Shown here: positions 9,476 to 21,889 of the stretch, one piece after another | Numbering within the stretch: position 1 is the first letter of the stretch | How the letters are laid out: each line of letters starts with the position of its first letter | From: Artocarpus heterophyllus | Lineage: Eukaryota; Streptophyta; Magnoliopsida; Rosales; Moraceae | Assembly: GCA_025403435.1 (NCBI GenBank) | Contig: CM046333.1 | Span: 34,369,521 to 34,433,520 of the forward strand | DNA length: 64,000 nucleotides | Reading direction: 5' to 3' | Translations under genes and position numbers: made by a program | The notes under the pieces: model-generated | What the model saw: only the letters and a program-made list of their open reading frames with translations | The model's database searches: none | Told to the model about the DNA's origin: nothing

Positions 9476-10994
9476 TGTTGGCTCCAAGGTTTCACAAAGC
9501 TATGTTAATACTCTTTTGATGATAACAAATACAATTTTTATTATATGTGCAAAATACTCTTTTAAACCAATAATTATCTTGAGTGTCACTAAGCTTACTT
9601 TTCAAGAAATCAAGTGAAGACAGTTCAAGAAAGCTTGTGGAAGAAATCTTTTGAAAGGGAACTCACACGGACTTGAAGACTACAAGTTTTTATTTAGATT
9701 CTATAGTCCAAAAGTGTAAGTGAGCAATTCTCAAATTGATTGATCAAAAGAAAGCTCAAGAGCACACACTCACATTGCATACTTGCATTTAATGTTGTTT
9801 TAAATTTCAAATTGCATGACTTAAACTATTTTAGAAGTGCCTAAACAAGTTAATGTGAAACAAGTTTCAAAAACAGGTCACAAAGGCTTTTTAGCATAAG
9901 GCAAATCGGCCTGTCGATCTAATTTGATCGGCCTACCGAAGATGATTGGCCTGCCGAAAACCTTGCTTCGGCCTGCCAATTTGAGGATTTTTTAAGCCCT
10001 CGTCTGCAGAGGCTTTGATGGCCTGTCAAAGTTTTGAAGATCGGCCTGTCGAACACCCCGCTTCGGCCTGCCGATATGAGGATTTTTAAAACCCGTTCTA
10101 CACAGGCTCTGGCAGACTGTCGAAGGCATCTTTGGCCTAACGATGGTTCAAAGTTTGGCCTGTCAAACTGTGAACTGGCCTACCGATCTGGTGACCATTG
10201 AGAACTTGATTTTTAGCGCCTCAATCTTCGGCCTGCTGAACTGTCTGTAACGGTTAGTTTTTCCAACGTTGGAGCTCTAATTACAACAGCTAGTTTGACT
10301 CAAAATTGATGTGTTCAGATGTTTCTAAGCACTACGGAGCTATAAATACCCATCCATTAATGTGCAATAAATGATGAAGGAACACAAGTGAAATTTGACA
10401 TTATTCTACATTGTTCTTCTCAAGCATTCATTACTCACACATTCTCTTGAGCCAAAATTGTTTCATACTCTAATTGAGAATTACTCGCACCTCCAAACAC
10501 GTACCACAGTTGTATTTTCATCTCTTTTTGTTTTGGAGTGTATATTTGCGAGTGTACCAAAATTACAACCACATTATTTTCATTGTTGGGTTTCCAAAGC
10601 CTTGTATATTTTGGGAATTCTTGGTTAGACAATCTCCAGAAAAATTGTCACTTTGTAAGAAGGTGTGGTGAGCCTCAGGTTGAGCAAGTCACCGGTTGTA
10701 TAAATGAGTGATCGTGCCGAAAAGACGGTCTAATAGTGCAAGAGGTCAAGCAAAGGAGTTTAGCTTGGCGATAGTGGACGTAGGCATATTGGCCGAACCA
10801 CTATAAATAGCATTTGCATTTCTTCTTCTTACTCTTTACTTAATCGCTACTTAATTGTTGCTTGGTTGTGCTCATATTATCTCATTCTCATATTTACTTC
10901 TTAAGCATTTTACTTTAGAAAATTTCCAATAATTGTAAAAGTTTTCGAAAACCAAATTCACCCCTCCTCTTGGGTAGTTATTCTTGGGCTAACA
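9476..10994 (+). repeat. Sirevirus 3' LTR
   Basis: Begins TGTTGGCTCC right after the polypurine tract and ends GGGCTAACA, so the ends are TG...CA and form a short inverted repeat (TGTTGG / CTAACA). Length is about 1.5 kb. U3 contains the motif array at 9900-10245 and a TATA box at 10341-10348. The R/U5 part includes the SIRE-like GTGGACGTAGGCAT segment near 10773. The downstream flank is a Ty3/gypsy LTR fragment. Confidence 0.85.
9900..10348 (+). promoter_or_regulatory. Sirevirus U3: motif array and TATA box
   Basis: At least ten copies or degenerate copies of CGGCCTGCCGA occur between 9903 and 10240, e.g. ATCGGCCTGTCGATC, ATCGGCCTACCGAAG, TTCGGCCTGCCAATT, TTCGGCCTGCCGATA and TTCGGCCTGCTGAAC. 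They are organised in ~60-120 bp higher-order repeats (two blocks begin GATTTTT and end near GCTCTG/GCTTTG). TATAAATACCC follows at 10341. Probable RNA start is ~30 bp beyond. Confidence 0.65.
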
Positions 10995-12136
10995 ATTCTC
11001 ACCTGTAAAATGATGAAGTTTATGAAAAGTTTGAAAATTATGTTTATGATGATTTCTACGATGATTTTATAAAATGTTTTATCATGAAAGCTTTTGATAT
11101 TACAAGAAGGTTTAATGCATGTTTTGATGACGAAGTATGTCAAAATTTAAAAGTATTTGTATATACATGTATCACCTAAGTAAGTGTTGCACACCCGATG
11201 TTATGTTTATGATGTTGTCCATAAGTTGGACTTGTCATGTTAGGTTTGGGATTAGCTACCCTTCTCCACTCATGACGGTGCACCTATGATGACGATTAAT
11301 AGTGCAACACTTGAGCCCCTGAAGATAAAATAAATGAAGTTTTAATGTGGAAGTTTTAATGAATGATATGTTATATATGAACTTGTGCCAAGTGCACTAC
11401 TATGATGATGATGTTTATGAATATGATGTTACATTATGATTTTATGAAATGTTTTATGTTGTGAGATAGAAATGTGTACTTACTAAGTTTTTGCTTACTA
11501 GTTTTATATCATGCTACAGACAAAGGTAAAAGAGTTACAGAATAGGTGGATGACAAGGACGGGCGTGTGTGCTAGGAACGATGGATTGGAAAATGAAAGA
11601 ACGCCAAGAAAAGAATTTAAGTTACTGAACAATGGTTTTATTATTTGTATGTTAATTTTCCGCACTATATTGTTTTAAGACTTGTTTTTAAGTTTTTAAG
11701 TTTGCAGTAGATCGGCCTGCCGATCATTATAGGTCGGACTATGATGTTAGTATTGGCCTGCCAATTACTCTATATTGGCTTGTCGATTTAGGTGTTTTAA
11801 AACTCTGATTTTGCTGAGCCTCTGACACCTGCTGATGGTCAAAGTTTGGACTTCCAGTCATGTTCGGCCTACCGGTGTCTGAAGTTCGGCCTACCAAACT
11901 AGATAAGCAGATTTGGATGATTGTTTTAACTTTTATTTAAATCATGGTTTCATTATTTTGGTATTGGTAAAGTATTTAAATATATATAAGTTGTCTCAAA
12001 GTATATAAAAAAAATGTATGCATGGATCCTAGGATAAGTTTATTAAACCATACTTTATATTAAATAGTTTATCTTAAAATAATGATAACGAGGATAAAGG
12101 TAATGATATCTACGACATTCGTAATGGGGCGTTACA
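10995..12136 (-). repeat. Ty3/gypsy LTR fragment (chromovirus-like), truncated by the Sirevirus
   Basis: Read on the minus strand it starts TGTAACGCCCCATTACGAA, a typical start for long plant gypsy LTRs of the Tekay/del type, and runs to 10995 where the Sirevirus LTR ends. Internal blocks (ATGTTTATGATGTT..., CTTACTAAGTTTTTGC and CATGCTACAGACAAAGGTAAAAG on the plus strand) have counterparts in reverse orientation in the solo LTR at 42911-46485 (e.g. TACAGCATGAACATAC, CTCAGTAAGTAGGAAA). The remainder is presumably on the far side of the Sirevirus, off-window. Confidence 0.6.
11705..11900. repeat. TCGGCCTGCCGA motif array inside the Ty3/gypsy LTR fragment
   Basis: Six to seven copies: ATCGGCCTGCCGATC (11711), AGGTCGGACT, ATTGGCCTGCCAATT, ATTGGCTTGTCGATT, TTCGGCCTACCGGTG and TTCGGCCTACCAAAC. 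The surrounding sequence belongs to the gypsy-type LTR fragment as far as I can judge, making this a third element lineage with the motif. The array could instead be a small captured insert; its edges are not marked by repeats I can see. Confidence 0.6.
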
Positions 12137-13405
12137 ATAGAGAAGTTATTTGATTAAATCAGTCATATATAGATAATCTCTAGGAAAATAAATATTCCTG
12201 ATAATTCAACAAGTTTATCTTAAATTAATTTTCAAAAATTAATTCAATTAATAAAAAAATATGAATTATCTGATCTTATCGAATTTCAGACAATCTAATA
12301 ATTTAACATAAGTCATCAATTTATTGGAAAAGCATATCGTATCGTTACAAGATTTATTATGAGCTATCAAAAGGGACCTGATGGACCTATATAGTTCAAG
12401 CTCCAATAATTATAAAATATAATATCTTAGAAACAAATTTTATAATTATCAACTCTAACACTACTCTACTAAATGCTTAGAGCTACACTCTCGACCTATA
12501 TAAAATTACAAAGCCCAAATTAGCTAAGTATCCATGACATATCATAACGCGTCATGTCCTATAAGATATTCATAATTAGCTTAAGGATATATTCCATCTT
12601 ACATTCCCAATCATTTTTATCTTACATTCTATTATCTCACCATTAGAAAACTTACCATCTAAGGACAGTATACCATTTGGTTACACCTATGTATCTAACT
12701 GGTTGAGTGCTCTAGTTTTTCAATTACAGGATAACGCATATAAGAGAATATCATTGACTCCACTAATAGAGCTATGGATTTCATATCTATGAATAACAGG
12801 TCTACGCTATCAAGAGTCATTCTCCAACCTACCGGTATACACACCTTCACAAAGTCAGGATGTGACCCTTTGGTCCATTAAAAGGCATAAGTCAAAACAA
12901 TGGGCCCATTAGTCATTTCAGGATTAAGATACAACATATATGATTGTCTAATATGAATTGATTTGCATAGATGGAATTATTAATCCAAATTAATTCCATT
13001 TTATGTCCCAATTCAACCATTGTCACCCATGATAATGTACCAATATTTCTACTTGCGGAGTCCAACTCCGATGACCAAGACAAGCCATCTCTCATCAGGG
13101 ATGTAGACAACATAACAATCTTTGCATGAATAAAGTGCCCAACTTTATTCCTTTGATTGCAGACCTTATGATTTAAACCATCACCTTTAGAACCATGCCT
13201 TCTGCATAATCTGTCCATCATATGCCCAATTCTTAAAGGTTTGGATCGACAGTCTTAGACATTTGTTTGCTTAACATACGTTCAACAAATATAAACGTAA
13301 AGAAGACAACATTTGGTATATGAATAATAAATGAATTATTTATTGATAAAATGTCTCCAAAAACATATTATAATATTTTACTCCTTAAGGCATACATGTC
13401 TATCA
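12137..13405 (-). repeat. Family-1 LTR fragment J2
   Basis: The reverse complement starts near 13405 (TGATAGACATGTATGCCTTAAGGAG, first bases mutated) and follows the family-1 LTR through its 5' two-thirds to ACTTCTCTAT at 12137, where the gypsy LTR begins. The motif array, TATA box, R and U5 are absent, so the gypsy element has cut it or replaced its end. Confidence 0.75.
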
Positions 13406-14772
13406 ATACTCCATCGGCAGGCCAAACTTACGATAATTTGATCCTTGAAAATATCATATTTTTCACCCAAGAATCTTGAATAGAGTCTCAATTTTAATTC
13501 AAATAACCTAATAAAGAAGTTATCTGATTAAAATAGTCATATCTAGATAATCCTATAGAAATTAAAATATTATCCAAATAATTCAACATGTTTATCTTGA
13601 ATTAATTTACAAATTCAATTCAACCGATAAACTAATATGAATTATCCAATCTTATCGAATTCAGTAAATCTAATAATTTTAACATAAGTCACTAATATGT
13701 AAGAAAAATATGCCGTATCATTACAAGATTTATTATGAGCTAGCAAAGGGGACCCAATGGACATATACAGTTTAAGCTCCTATAATTATAAAATACAATA
13801 TCCCTGATATATATTTTATAATTATCAACTCTAACGCTACTTCACTAAAAGCTTAAAGCTGCTCTATCGAACTATATAAAATTACGAAGCTTTATCAAGC
13901 TAACTGCCCATGACATATCATAATGTGTTACATCCATATAGGATATTCATAATCGGCTTAAAGATAATTCCATTTTACCTTCCCAATTATTTTTATCTTA
14001 TATTCCATTATCACACCATTGGAATACTTACTATCCATAGATAGTATACCATTCAGTTACACCTGTGTATCAAAATAGTTAAGCGCTTCCATATTTCAAT
14101 TACATGATAACGTATATATGAGAATATCATTGACTTTACAAAAAGAGCTATGAATTCTATATCTATAAATAACAAGTCACGCAATCAAGAGTCGTGTCTC
14201 TAATGTACCGGTATGCGTACCATCATAAAGTCAAGAGGTCACCCTTTGGTACATCAAAAGACATAACTCAAGAATACAGGCCCATTACTCATTTCAGGAT
14301 TAAGACACAACACATATAATTATCTAAAGTGAATTGATTTGCATAAATAGAATTATTAACCTATATCAATTCAACTTTATGTCCCAATCCAATCCATCAT
14401 CACCTATGACAACGCACCAATGTTTCTACTTGCGGAGTCCCACTCCAATGACCATGACATGCCATCTCCCGTTAGGGATATAAACAACATAAAAATTTTA
14501 GCATGAATAAAGTGTCCAACTATATTCCCTTGATTGCAGATCTTATGATTTAAACCATCATCTTTAAGATTCATGTCTTCCATATAATCTGTCCATCGTA
14601 TGCACGATTCTTAAAGGTTTAGACTGACAGTCTCAGCCTTTTGTTTGCTTAACATACATTCAACAAAAAAGAACATAAAGAGGACAACATTTGGTATATG
14701 AATAATTAATAAACTCTTTATTGATAAAATGTCTCCAAAAACATTTTATCCCATAGGGCATCATGTCTAACA
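13406..14772 (-). repeat. Family-1 LTR fragment J1
   Basis: The reverse complement starts TGTTAGACATGATGCCC at 14772 inside RT sequence of the element described next and runs through the LTR to GTTTGGCCTGCCGATGGAG at 13406, the first motif of the U3 array. The adjoining J2 LTR then begins. Both fragments in this pair are 5' ends of LTRs lacking promoter and U5. CATAT at 14773-14777 is the expected TSD position for J1. Confidence 0.7.
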
Positions 14773-16135
14773 CATATGTCAGGTCGTGTGTAAAGTATGG
14801 CATACATGAGATTGTCTACTGCCAAAACATAAGGCACATTTTTCATCCATTCTCTTTCCTTATCAGTCTTTGGACCGTCTCTTTTGGAAAGAGTAATTTT
14901 AGACCAAGATGGCCGCCTACCTTTCTTAGAATTATGCATTGCATTTTTCTCGAGAATAATGTCTATGTAGGTAGCTTAGGATAAAGCTATCATTTTGTTC
15001 TTCCTATCTTAAAAGATTTAGATACCTAGAACATAATCAGTTTCACCCAAACCCTTTATGTCAAACTGCTTAGTCAACCATAATGACTGATGACAACGTC
15101 CCAACGTCAATGCCAACAAGCAGAATGTCATCAACATAGAGCGATAGAAAAACCACATTTCTATCCTTAATGTGTTTGTAAACACATGTTTCGTCCATGT
15201 TTTGTTCTTACCCATAAGTCTTGATCACTTGATCAAATCTTATGTTCCAAGAATGGGAAGCTTGCTTAAGTCTATAAATTTAGTAGCTTATAGACCTTAC
15301 TCTCTTGACCTTTATCTTTGAACCCGTCTACCTATACTATATAATTGTCTCATCAAGATAGCCATTCGAAAAGGTCAATTTGACATCAATTTGTCAAATC
15401 TCGTAATCGAGAGCGACAGCAATGGACAAGAGAATATGGATGGGCTTAAGCATGGCTACACGTGAAAAGGCTTTCTCGTAATTGATTCCTTCCTTTTGCA
15501 TGTATCCCTTTGCTGCAAGTCTAACTTTACAGGTTTCAACTTTCTCATCTGCACCGCTCTTCTTCTTGTAGACCCACTTACACCCTATGAGTTTTACCCC
15601 TTCGAGTATGTCCATAAGTTCTCAGACTTGATTATTCTTTATAGACCTCATCTTAGTGTTTATAGCTTTTGTCCAGAGTTTTGCATGAACATCCTTGATA
15701 GCACTTTTGTAAGTATAAGGATTCATGTAATGTTCAAATAGCTCGGCCAAGTAAGCTTTATCATTGAACATATACCTCTTGGGTTGTTGTCCGATCCTCC
15801 TACTATGCCCCAGTTGTTGTTTTGCTGGTTTTTTCATGGATTGGTTCCATTGGAACCAATGGAGTGATCAAATCACTTGCTATCTCCTTGAGTACCACTT
15901 TGCTATGAGGCTTAAAGTCGTTCATATAGCTTTCCTTAAGGAAAGTCATATTTGTAGAGACCATGACTTTATTCTCTTTTGGGTTATAAAAATAACCCCT
16001 TTTGTCTCTTTTGGATATCCTACAAACATACGTACTTTCGAACGTGCTTCCAACTTATTTGCTTCCTTGTTGAGGACATAAGCAAGACATCCCTATATAC
16101 GAATATGGTTTAAAGATGTCTTCCTACCCGTTCCA
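14773..16135 (-). pseudogene. Family-1 pol fragment (integrase tail and RT)
   Basis: Three minus-strand pieces in different frames align with copia pol. 15837-15622 carries the linker (KRYMFNDKAYLAELFEHYMNP). 15615-15394 carries KLIGCKWVYKKKSGADEKVE and CKVRLAAKGYMQKEGINYEKAF. 15215-14718 carries the palm and thumb (LTLGR...LWLTKQFDIKGLGETDYVLGI, then KNVPYVLAVDNLMYAILYTRPDI). The YVDD-region peptide is out of frame in 15110-15160. Integrase C-terminal sequence continues to about 16135. RNase H is missing because LTR J1 interrupts the gene at 14772. Several frameshifts and stops: nonfunctional. Confidence 0.75.
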
Positions 16136-17387
16136 AGACCCGTCTGATCTAGCATATACTAATAATTGCTTTCTTTGGACATTAACTTTATTAATAGAGC
16201 TTCTAGGCGAAGTTAATAATAAAATTAATCTTGAGTGTTTAACTATCATTTCAACTACTTTATCCGTGGTTTATAATCAACACCTAGGGGTGAACAACAA
16301 TAAAACATACTAAAGCAAATTATCCTCTCAAGGATCCAACCAGGTACATGTTGCATCCCTTCCTAGGAATTGAAACCACCATATGTTACTTGTGGACCAA
16401 CAATAGAGGCTATACGTCCTCTCTTCGAAAACCTTTCTCACTCAATATTTTAGAAATCAAGATTTTATGTTAACATGCATGAACAATTTTTAATGAACGA
16501 CACTCCCTATTCTACATGATATGTTATTAACATACATGGAAAAATTTAGTATAATGCAAACAAGCAACGTAACAATCAAAGCTACAAGCAATATAATAAA
16601 TAACCATAATATTATGGTTCCATCTTAAAGAAAAGAAAATAAAGATTACAAAAATTAATTGGAACATTTTATCAATTCTTTATCTTGTATCTTCTTGTAG
16701 TATCCTTCTCCACATAATGTCTATCTTCAATTTTAATCTCATATAGATCAAATTTTATTCTCTGATTATCATAAAATTTTGTTTATTTTTCTAAAAATTG
16801 TTGCATAAAAGAAAAACCTCACAAAAAAAAAACAAAAAATGAATTTCTGCTGCCTCGTGGTCGGCTGCACTATGTGTATCCCAATCGACTACATCATCAT
16901 AGTCCATAATCCAAGAAGCCTTTTCTTCTTATTTTTGTAGTTTTAATTTTAATTACAATTCAAAAAAAACTTGTGAAAATTTTATAAACATGGAAAATAA
17001 AAAGGCAAACAATCAATTCCATCTTCTAGATTCATCTTCTTTTCGAACAATTATTTTAATACAAATTTACAAACCAAAATTAAAATAATAAATCCTAGAA
17101 GGTAATGATAGACCGCCATCTAATTACATAAAAAATCTAGATACATATTATAATGTCTAAGGAACTATAATCGGCAAAATTAATTAATATAATAATTAAA
17201 ACAAAAATTTAATTAACTATAATTAATTAATAAATATTCACCATATTGTCTCATGACAACATTTAATTATACAAAAACCCTAGAGTGTCAACTCTCTAAA
17301 AATATAATTCAAGCATGAGAGAGATTAAGATAACATGCTTTATGTACATAGCATGATCACAAACCCATAAAAACCCCGTAAAACCAG
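16136..17387 (-). other. Family-1 5' leader (gag deleted)
   Basis: The reverse complement matches the leader at 2507-4100 (for example the CTCTCTTCGAAAACCTTTCTCACTC block and the region around TCTACATGATATGTTATTAAC). It joins integrase sequence directly near 16136, so gag and protease have been deleted. No TCGGCCTGCCGA array is preserved; the corresponding stretch (16850-16920) has only degenerate CGACTACATC / GGTCGGCTGC fragments. No gene. Confidence 0.6.
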
Positions 17388-18205
17388 TCTTTGATGCCAA
17401 CTGTTAAAATTGCTTATGCGACAGATTTTAAAAAACTTTTTAATTAAGAAAATGTATCTTCAAAAACAAGTTAGACATATTATGTATATAAATTAATAAA
17501 AGATCTTTCATACCTCTTAGAAGACCAGAAAACTGTAGGAACTACAGCTAGAGAAATCTTTTGGAAGAGCCTCAACCAACTAGTTTTCCTTGTTATTCTC
17601 TTCCTACAATCGAAATGCATATGGTCACACATCATTCAATTTTTCCTCAGATGATCTCTCGTTCCAACTACAAAAGGAAACCAATAGCTAATGTTTGGGA
17701 TATTGAACAAGAGGCCTATGGGAGTTTTAGAATTTCTCTCTCTATAATACTCTCTCTAAATTTCTCAAGTGATGTAAGAAACAATAGAAAGTAGTTCCCT
17801 TTATATAGAGGTTGGATTAAGGCTAGTCCTTATTAGAGTTTGCCTCAAAATTCGAGTTTGGATTAACTTTCTAAGTAAAACATGAAAGGACAAAGATTGC
17901 TGATGTGGTAGGTCTGGTCGACTGGCCTACACTAATCTAATCGATTAGTTCATCGTGGCAGCACTCTCACGATGCATTTTTAGCTCCTAAGATTTATCCA
18001 ATTAATTCACACCAAACCTAATGGATAAATCCTACAGTATTTGACCCCGATATCCATTATAGAGCCTTAACTTTAATTTAAATAACCCAATAAAGAAGTT
18101 ATCTAATTAAAATAGTCATATACAAATAATCTCATACAAATAAAATCTAATTTAAAAAATTCAACATATTTATCTTGAATTAATTTATAAAATTAATTCA
18201 ACCTG
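17388..18205 (-). repeat. Family-1 5' LTR (3' two-fifths) with primer site
   Basis: The primer site is the reverse complement of 17388-17400 (TGGCATCAAAGAC, degenerate tRNA-Met type). The LTR end (TGTT... read on the plus strand) is at 17402. The LTR can be followed to ~18205, where a plus-strand family-1 LTR begins without a spacer. It contains a TATA-like TATATAAA (reverse complement of 17800-17807). The 5' half of the LTR is missing. It is the most diverged family-1 copy here. Confidence 0.7.
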
Positions 18206-20042
18206 TAAGAATTAGGCATCTGATGGACAGATTATGCGAAAGACACAATTCTTAATGTGACAGTCTAAATCATAAGATCCACAATCGAGGGAATCAAGTT
18301 GGGTGCTTTATTCATGCAAAGATTATTATGTTATCTATATCTCTAACGGGAGATGGTTTGCCTTGGCCATCGGAGGAGGACTCCGTGAATAGAAACATTG
18401 GCACATTATCATAAGTGATGATGTATTGGATCGGGACATAAAGTGAATTTATTTGGATTAATAATTATGTCATGGCAAATTGATTCACTTTAGACAATCA
18501 TATATGTTGTATCTTAATCCTAAGATGAATAATGGGCCAATTGTCTTGACTTCTGTCATTTGATGTACCAAAGGGTGACATCCACATTTTATGTTGGTAT
18601 GCATGCTGGTACGTTGGAGGCATGGCTCTTGATAGCGTAAACCTGTTATTCATAAATATGAAATCCGCAGTTCCTCTTCAGGAGTAGTTGATATCCTCTT
18701 ATATAAGTTATCTTGTAATTAGAAAACTGAAGCGCTCAACCATTTGGATACATAGGTGTAACCGAATGGTAAGTATACCATCTTTGGATGGTAAGTTTTC
18801 TGATGGTGAGATAATGGAACGTCGAGAAGATAAGACAGAATTTATCTTTAAGCTGATTATGGATAATCCTATAGGGATATGACACATTATGATATGTCAT
18901 AGAGCCTTAGCTATACGGCTTCATAATTCTATATAGTTCAAGAGTGGAGCTCTGAGCTTTTAGTGGAGTAGCATTGGAGTTGCTAATTATGAAATGTACA
19001 TCTGGGATATTGGGTTTCATAATTATCAGAAGCTTGAACTATATAGGTCCATCAGCTCCCATTTGCTAGCTCATAAAAATTATGTAACGATACGGCGTAC
19101 TTTTCCAATAATTGATGACTTGTGTTAAATTATCAAATTAGTTGATAATTTGATAGGATCAGGTAATTCATGTCTGTTTATCGATTGAATTAATTTTGTG
19201 AAAATTAATTCAAGATAAACTGGTTGAATTATCAGGATCAAATATTTCGTTATGTTTATTGGTTAGATTAATTTTGAATGAATTAATTTAAGATAAACTT
19301 GTTTAATTATCAGGAATATTTATTTTCATAGAGATTATCTAGATATGACTGCTTTAATCAGATAACTTCTCTATTAGGTCATTTGAATTAAAACTGAGGC
19401 TCTATCCCAAGAATCTCGAGTGAGAAATAAAATATTCGCAGGGATCATTTATCATAAGTTTAGCAGACCAATCTTTAAGTTTAGCCTGCTGATGGAGCAA
19501 GTTTGTCAGGCCGATCCGTCAGTTCAGTCTACCAACCGAGCGATAAATACATCATGTGTTTTCACGTGGATTTTATCAAAGATTGATTCTGATTCAAATT
19601 TTTGAGGTCTTATATGACGAGGACTAACCCTTAGGCCCAACCACTATAAAAAAGGGAGTGAAACTCATTGTTGATTAGATCAATTGAAAAAGTAAGAGTG
19701 AAATTCTGTTGGTGAGACTTTGAAACTCCCTGTGAGCTATTGTTCACACATCACGAATTATAGCTTTGGGTTTTCTCATTTGGTTGGAAGGAGAGTCACC
19801 TGGTGGAAGAGCTGTACGAGCATGCCCACACATACACCAATCATAGATAGAAAATAGCAAAGAAGACTGGTTGATTGAAGCTCTTCTGAAACGTTACTTC
19901 TCTTAACAGATTGTATAGCTTTTTAGCAAACAAGGTTAGTAAGATCTAGTTAATTTATGCATATAGCGTGTCAAACTTGTGTTTTGAAAAATACTTTGGT
20001 ATAAAAAATTTTAAAATTCTACTGCATACGATTTTTCCAACA
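18206..20042 (+). repeat. Family-1 5' LTR, 5'-truncated, head to head with a minus-strand LTR
   Basis: Starts within the LTR at AGAATTAGGCATCTGATGG (the position equivalent to ~868 in the copy at 698) and ends TTTTTCCAACA. It keeps degenerate motif copies (19485-19545) and TATAAAAAAGG near 19646. Its last ~850 bp are complementary to 17402-18205, giving a long inverted repeat around a ~1 kb centre. Confidence 0.8.
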
Positions 20043-20335
20043 ATTGGTATCAGAGCCAGGTTTTTACATAAATTTATGAGTTTGTAATCATGCTATGCGT
20101 ATATATTATGTGATCTTGATCTTTCCTACGCTTAAATATAATTTTTAGAGAGTTAGCACTCTAGGGTTTAAATATATATATGTGTCATGAATTATATGGT
20201 GAATGTTTATTATTTAATTATTTATTAATTAATTAATTTATGCTGGTTATGGTGAATTTTTATTATATTATGTTGATTAAATTATTAATTAATTTATTTA
20301 TTTATTTATAATTAATTTATTTATTTATCTGTAGG
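20043..20335 (+). other. Family-1 primer site and leader start
   Basis: TGGTATCAGAGCC (20045-20057) is a perfect copia tRNA-Met primer site next to the LTR. The leader that follows matches 2510-2740 until about 20335, then similarity stops. The rest of this element is lost. Confidence 0.7.
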
Positions 20336-20767
20336 ACTAAAATGAATGAAATTTGATTACAAAAGATTTAATCTTATGTGTCTATTTATAATTAATTGAT
20401 CAGGCTTATACATATGTGGCTTAATCCAAAGAGCCAAAATGGAATAAGTTTCACAGTTCAAGAGTATGATTTGTTATAGTTTAGAGTTCAAGGGTTGAAA
20501 TAAGATAAGTTGCATAGTTTAAGGTCCAAAATTAAAATTATTGGCTCATTTCTGCCATTATCTAATAGATTTAGTAACAGAAGGCCAAAATGGATAAGTT
20601 GAATAGTTCAAGAGTATGATTTGTTACGTTTTAAAGTTCATAGACCAAAATAAGATAAGTTGCATAATTTAGGAGACAAAAGTAAAATTAACCCAATTTC
20701 TAATAGAAAGATCACATGATCATATTATCCCCTTTTTTTCTAGTCCAATCTTATTAGAAATTTTAGC
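20336..20767. repeat. Two-copy direct repeat, gene-free
   Basis: Two diverged ~150-bp units start with GCCAAAATGGA(A)TAAGTT at about 20441 and 20584. They share TTCAAGAGTATGATTTGTTA and (A)AATAAGATAAGTTGCATA. No ORF of note. It may be debris of a non-autonomous DNA transposon. Confidence 0.5.
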
Positions 20768-21889
20768 AAAAGGGGTTTCAAAATTCATAGCGTGAAATGG
20801 TTGTTTTTAAAGGTAGGGATAAATCAGAAATGACACGAAAGTTTAAGGGCATTAGTAAGGTTAATCCTTAAAAAAGGGAGGGAGGCAATTTCACATGACG
20901 TAATTTTGTTTATATGCATTGGTAGTCTAAATATGATAGACGACATGCTGCATTAAACCTCATAAACTTTACATTAGCAATGACTGTTCATTTTTTGGAG
21001 GATTAGACGGGATATTAGACGAATAATATTGATATGTATATTTGTACTACAAAAAAAAAAGGAGTTTCATACCTAATGTCTACTTAATTTTCAAATTCTT
21101 TATTCTGTAAGACTTAAGCTATGGGCCAGTTTGACATTATTGTGTTGTGTTGTTGTTATTGCTGTATTGTACTGTTGACCAAAAACGAATAAGCGTTTGG
21201 TATATTATTCAAAGCCGTTGTGAGAACCATAAGCAGAATTGCAAGTGTTTAGTAAACTATATATAAATTACTATGAAGATATATAACGATGAAAATAGAC
21301 ATATTTTACTAGGCATATTTATAGTTTTAGTTGTTAATTAATTTTAATTTTAAGCTTTACATATGTAATATTTGTACATTAAAATGTTGAAAATGTAGTT
21401 TTATTTTTATTATTTAATATATTTTTAAAACAAAAAATTACTTTTATCAAATGACAAAAGACAAAATTTGAAGCTGATAAGTTTTGGGTTGTTGAGAGTA
21501 TGATGGAGGATTTCTTGAAGAATCTTGTTATTAGTTAATTTGTTTGTTTTTTGGACAATACGTTTGTTTTTTTTTTTAATTTCAACTAAATTAAAAAAAT
21601 CACCCCACTTTATTTTTTTAATGTATATTTAATTTATTTTAATTTGTCATAGAGAAATGGGTAGATTGAAAATTATATATTACTATTAAGGTTAGTTTAG
21701 TAATTTTAAATTGTAAAAGGAGAAGCTACTGTAAAAAAGCAACCCTTGCCTGTTTCTCAACTTTTTTCTATTAGGTGGCAGTTTTTAAAAATAACTTTTT
21801 AAATGCAAAATTTAACAAACACCTTAAACTATTGTAGGTAGTTACAAAAGCTAAAAACAACCTTTAAAAAAAATATCAAATGGACCTAT
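20768..21889. repeat. Left arm of ~1.1 kb inverted repeat flanking the inhibitor gene
   Basis: Reverse-complementary, with scattered mismatches and one ~60 bp insertion (about 20885-20945), to 23373-24441. Landmarks matched on both arms are GGGGTTTCAAAATTCA, GGAGGATTAGACGGGATATT, GGAGTTTCATACCTAATGT, CTGTTGACCAAAAAC, TGTACATTAAAATGTTGAAA and TATGATGGAGGATTTCTTG. Inner ~770 bp (from ~21120) looks like a hAT-type non-autonomous element with ends ATGGGCCAGTTTG and CAAATGGACCTAT; the similarity extends 350 bp beyond it outward. Confidence 0.8.

Larger units (their letters stand above)
1..10994 (+). mobile_element. Sirevirus-type (SIRE/Maximus) Ty1/copia retrotransposon, 3' part; 5' end off-window
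   Basis: Domain order is integrase, RT, RNase H, envelope-like ORF, repeated polypurine tracts, 3' LTR. The integrase-RT-RNase H order marks Ty1/copia. An extra ORF after pol, together with several GGGGGAG tracts before the 3' LTR, is characteristic of the Sirevirus genus. The 3' end of the LTR also carries the GTGGACGTAGGCAT...CCGAACCACTATAAAT type segment familiar from SIRE-like LTRs. The 5' LTR, gag and protease lie before base 1. The element is interrupted at 698-5242 by a family-1 copia insertion. Pol has internal stops and frameshifts, so the copy is dead. The five bases after the LTR (10995-10999, ATTCT) would be its TSD, but the partner is off-window. Confidence 0.85.

Noticed and set aside
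13406..14772. Complete minus-strand retrotransposon with LTRs 13406-14772 and 17402-18205
   Set aside because: The first LTR starts inside RT rather than after RNase H and a polypurine tract, so it is an insertion into pol, not that element's 3' LTR.
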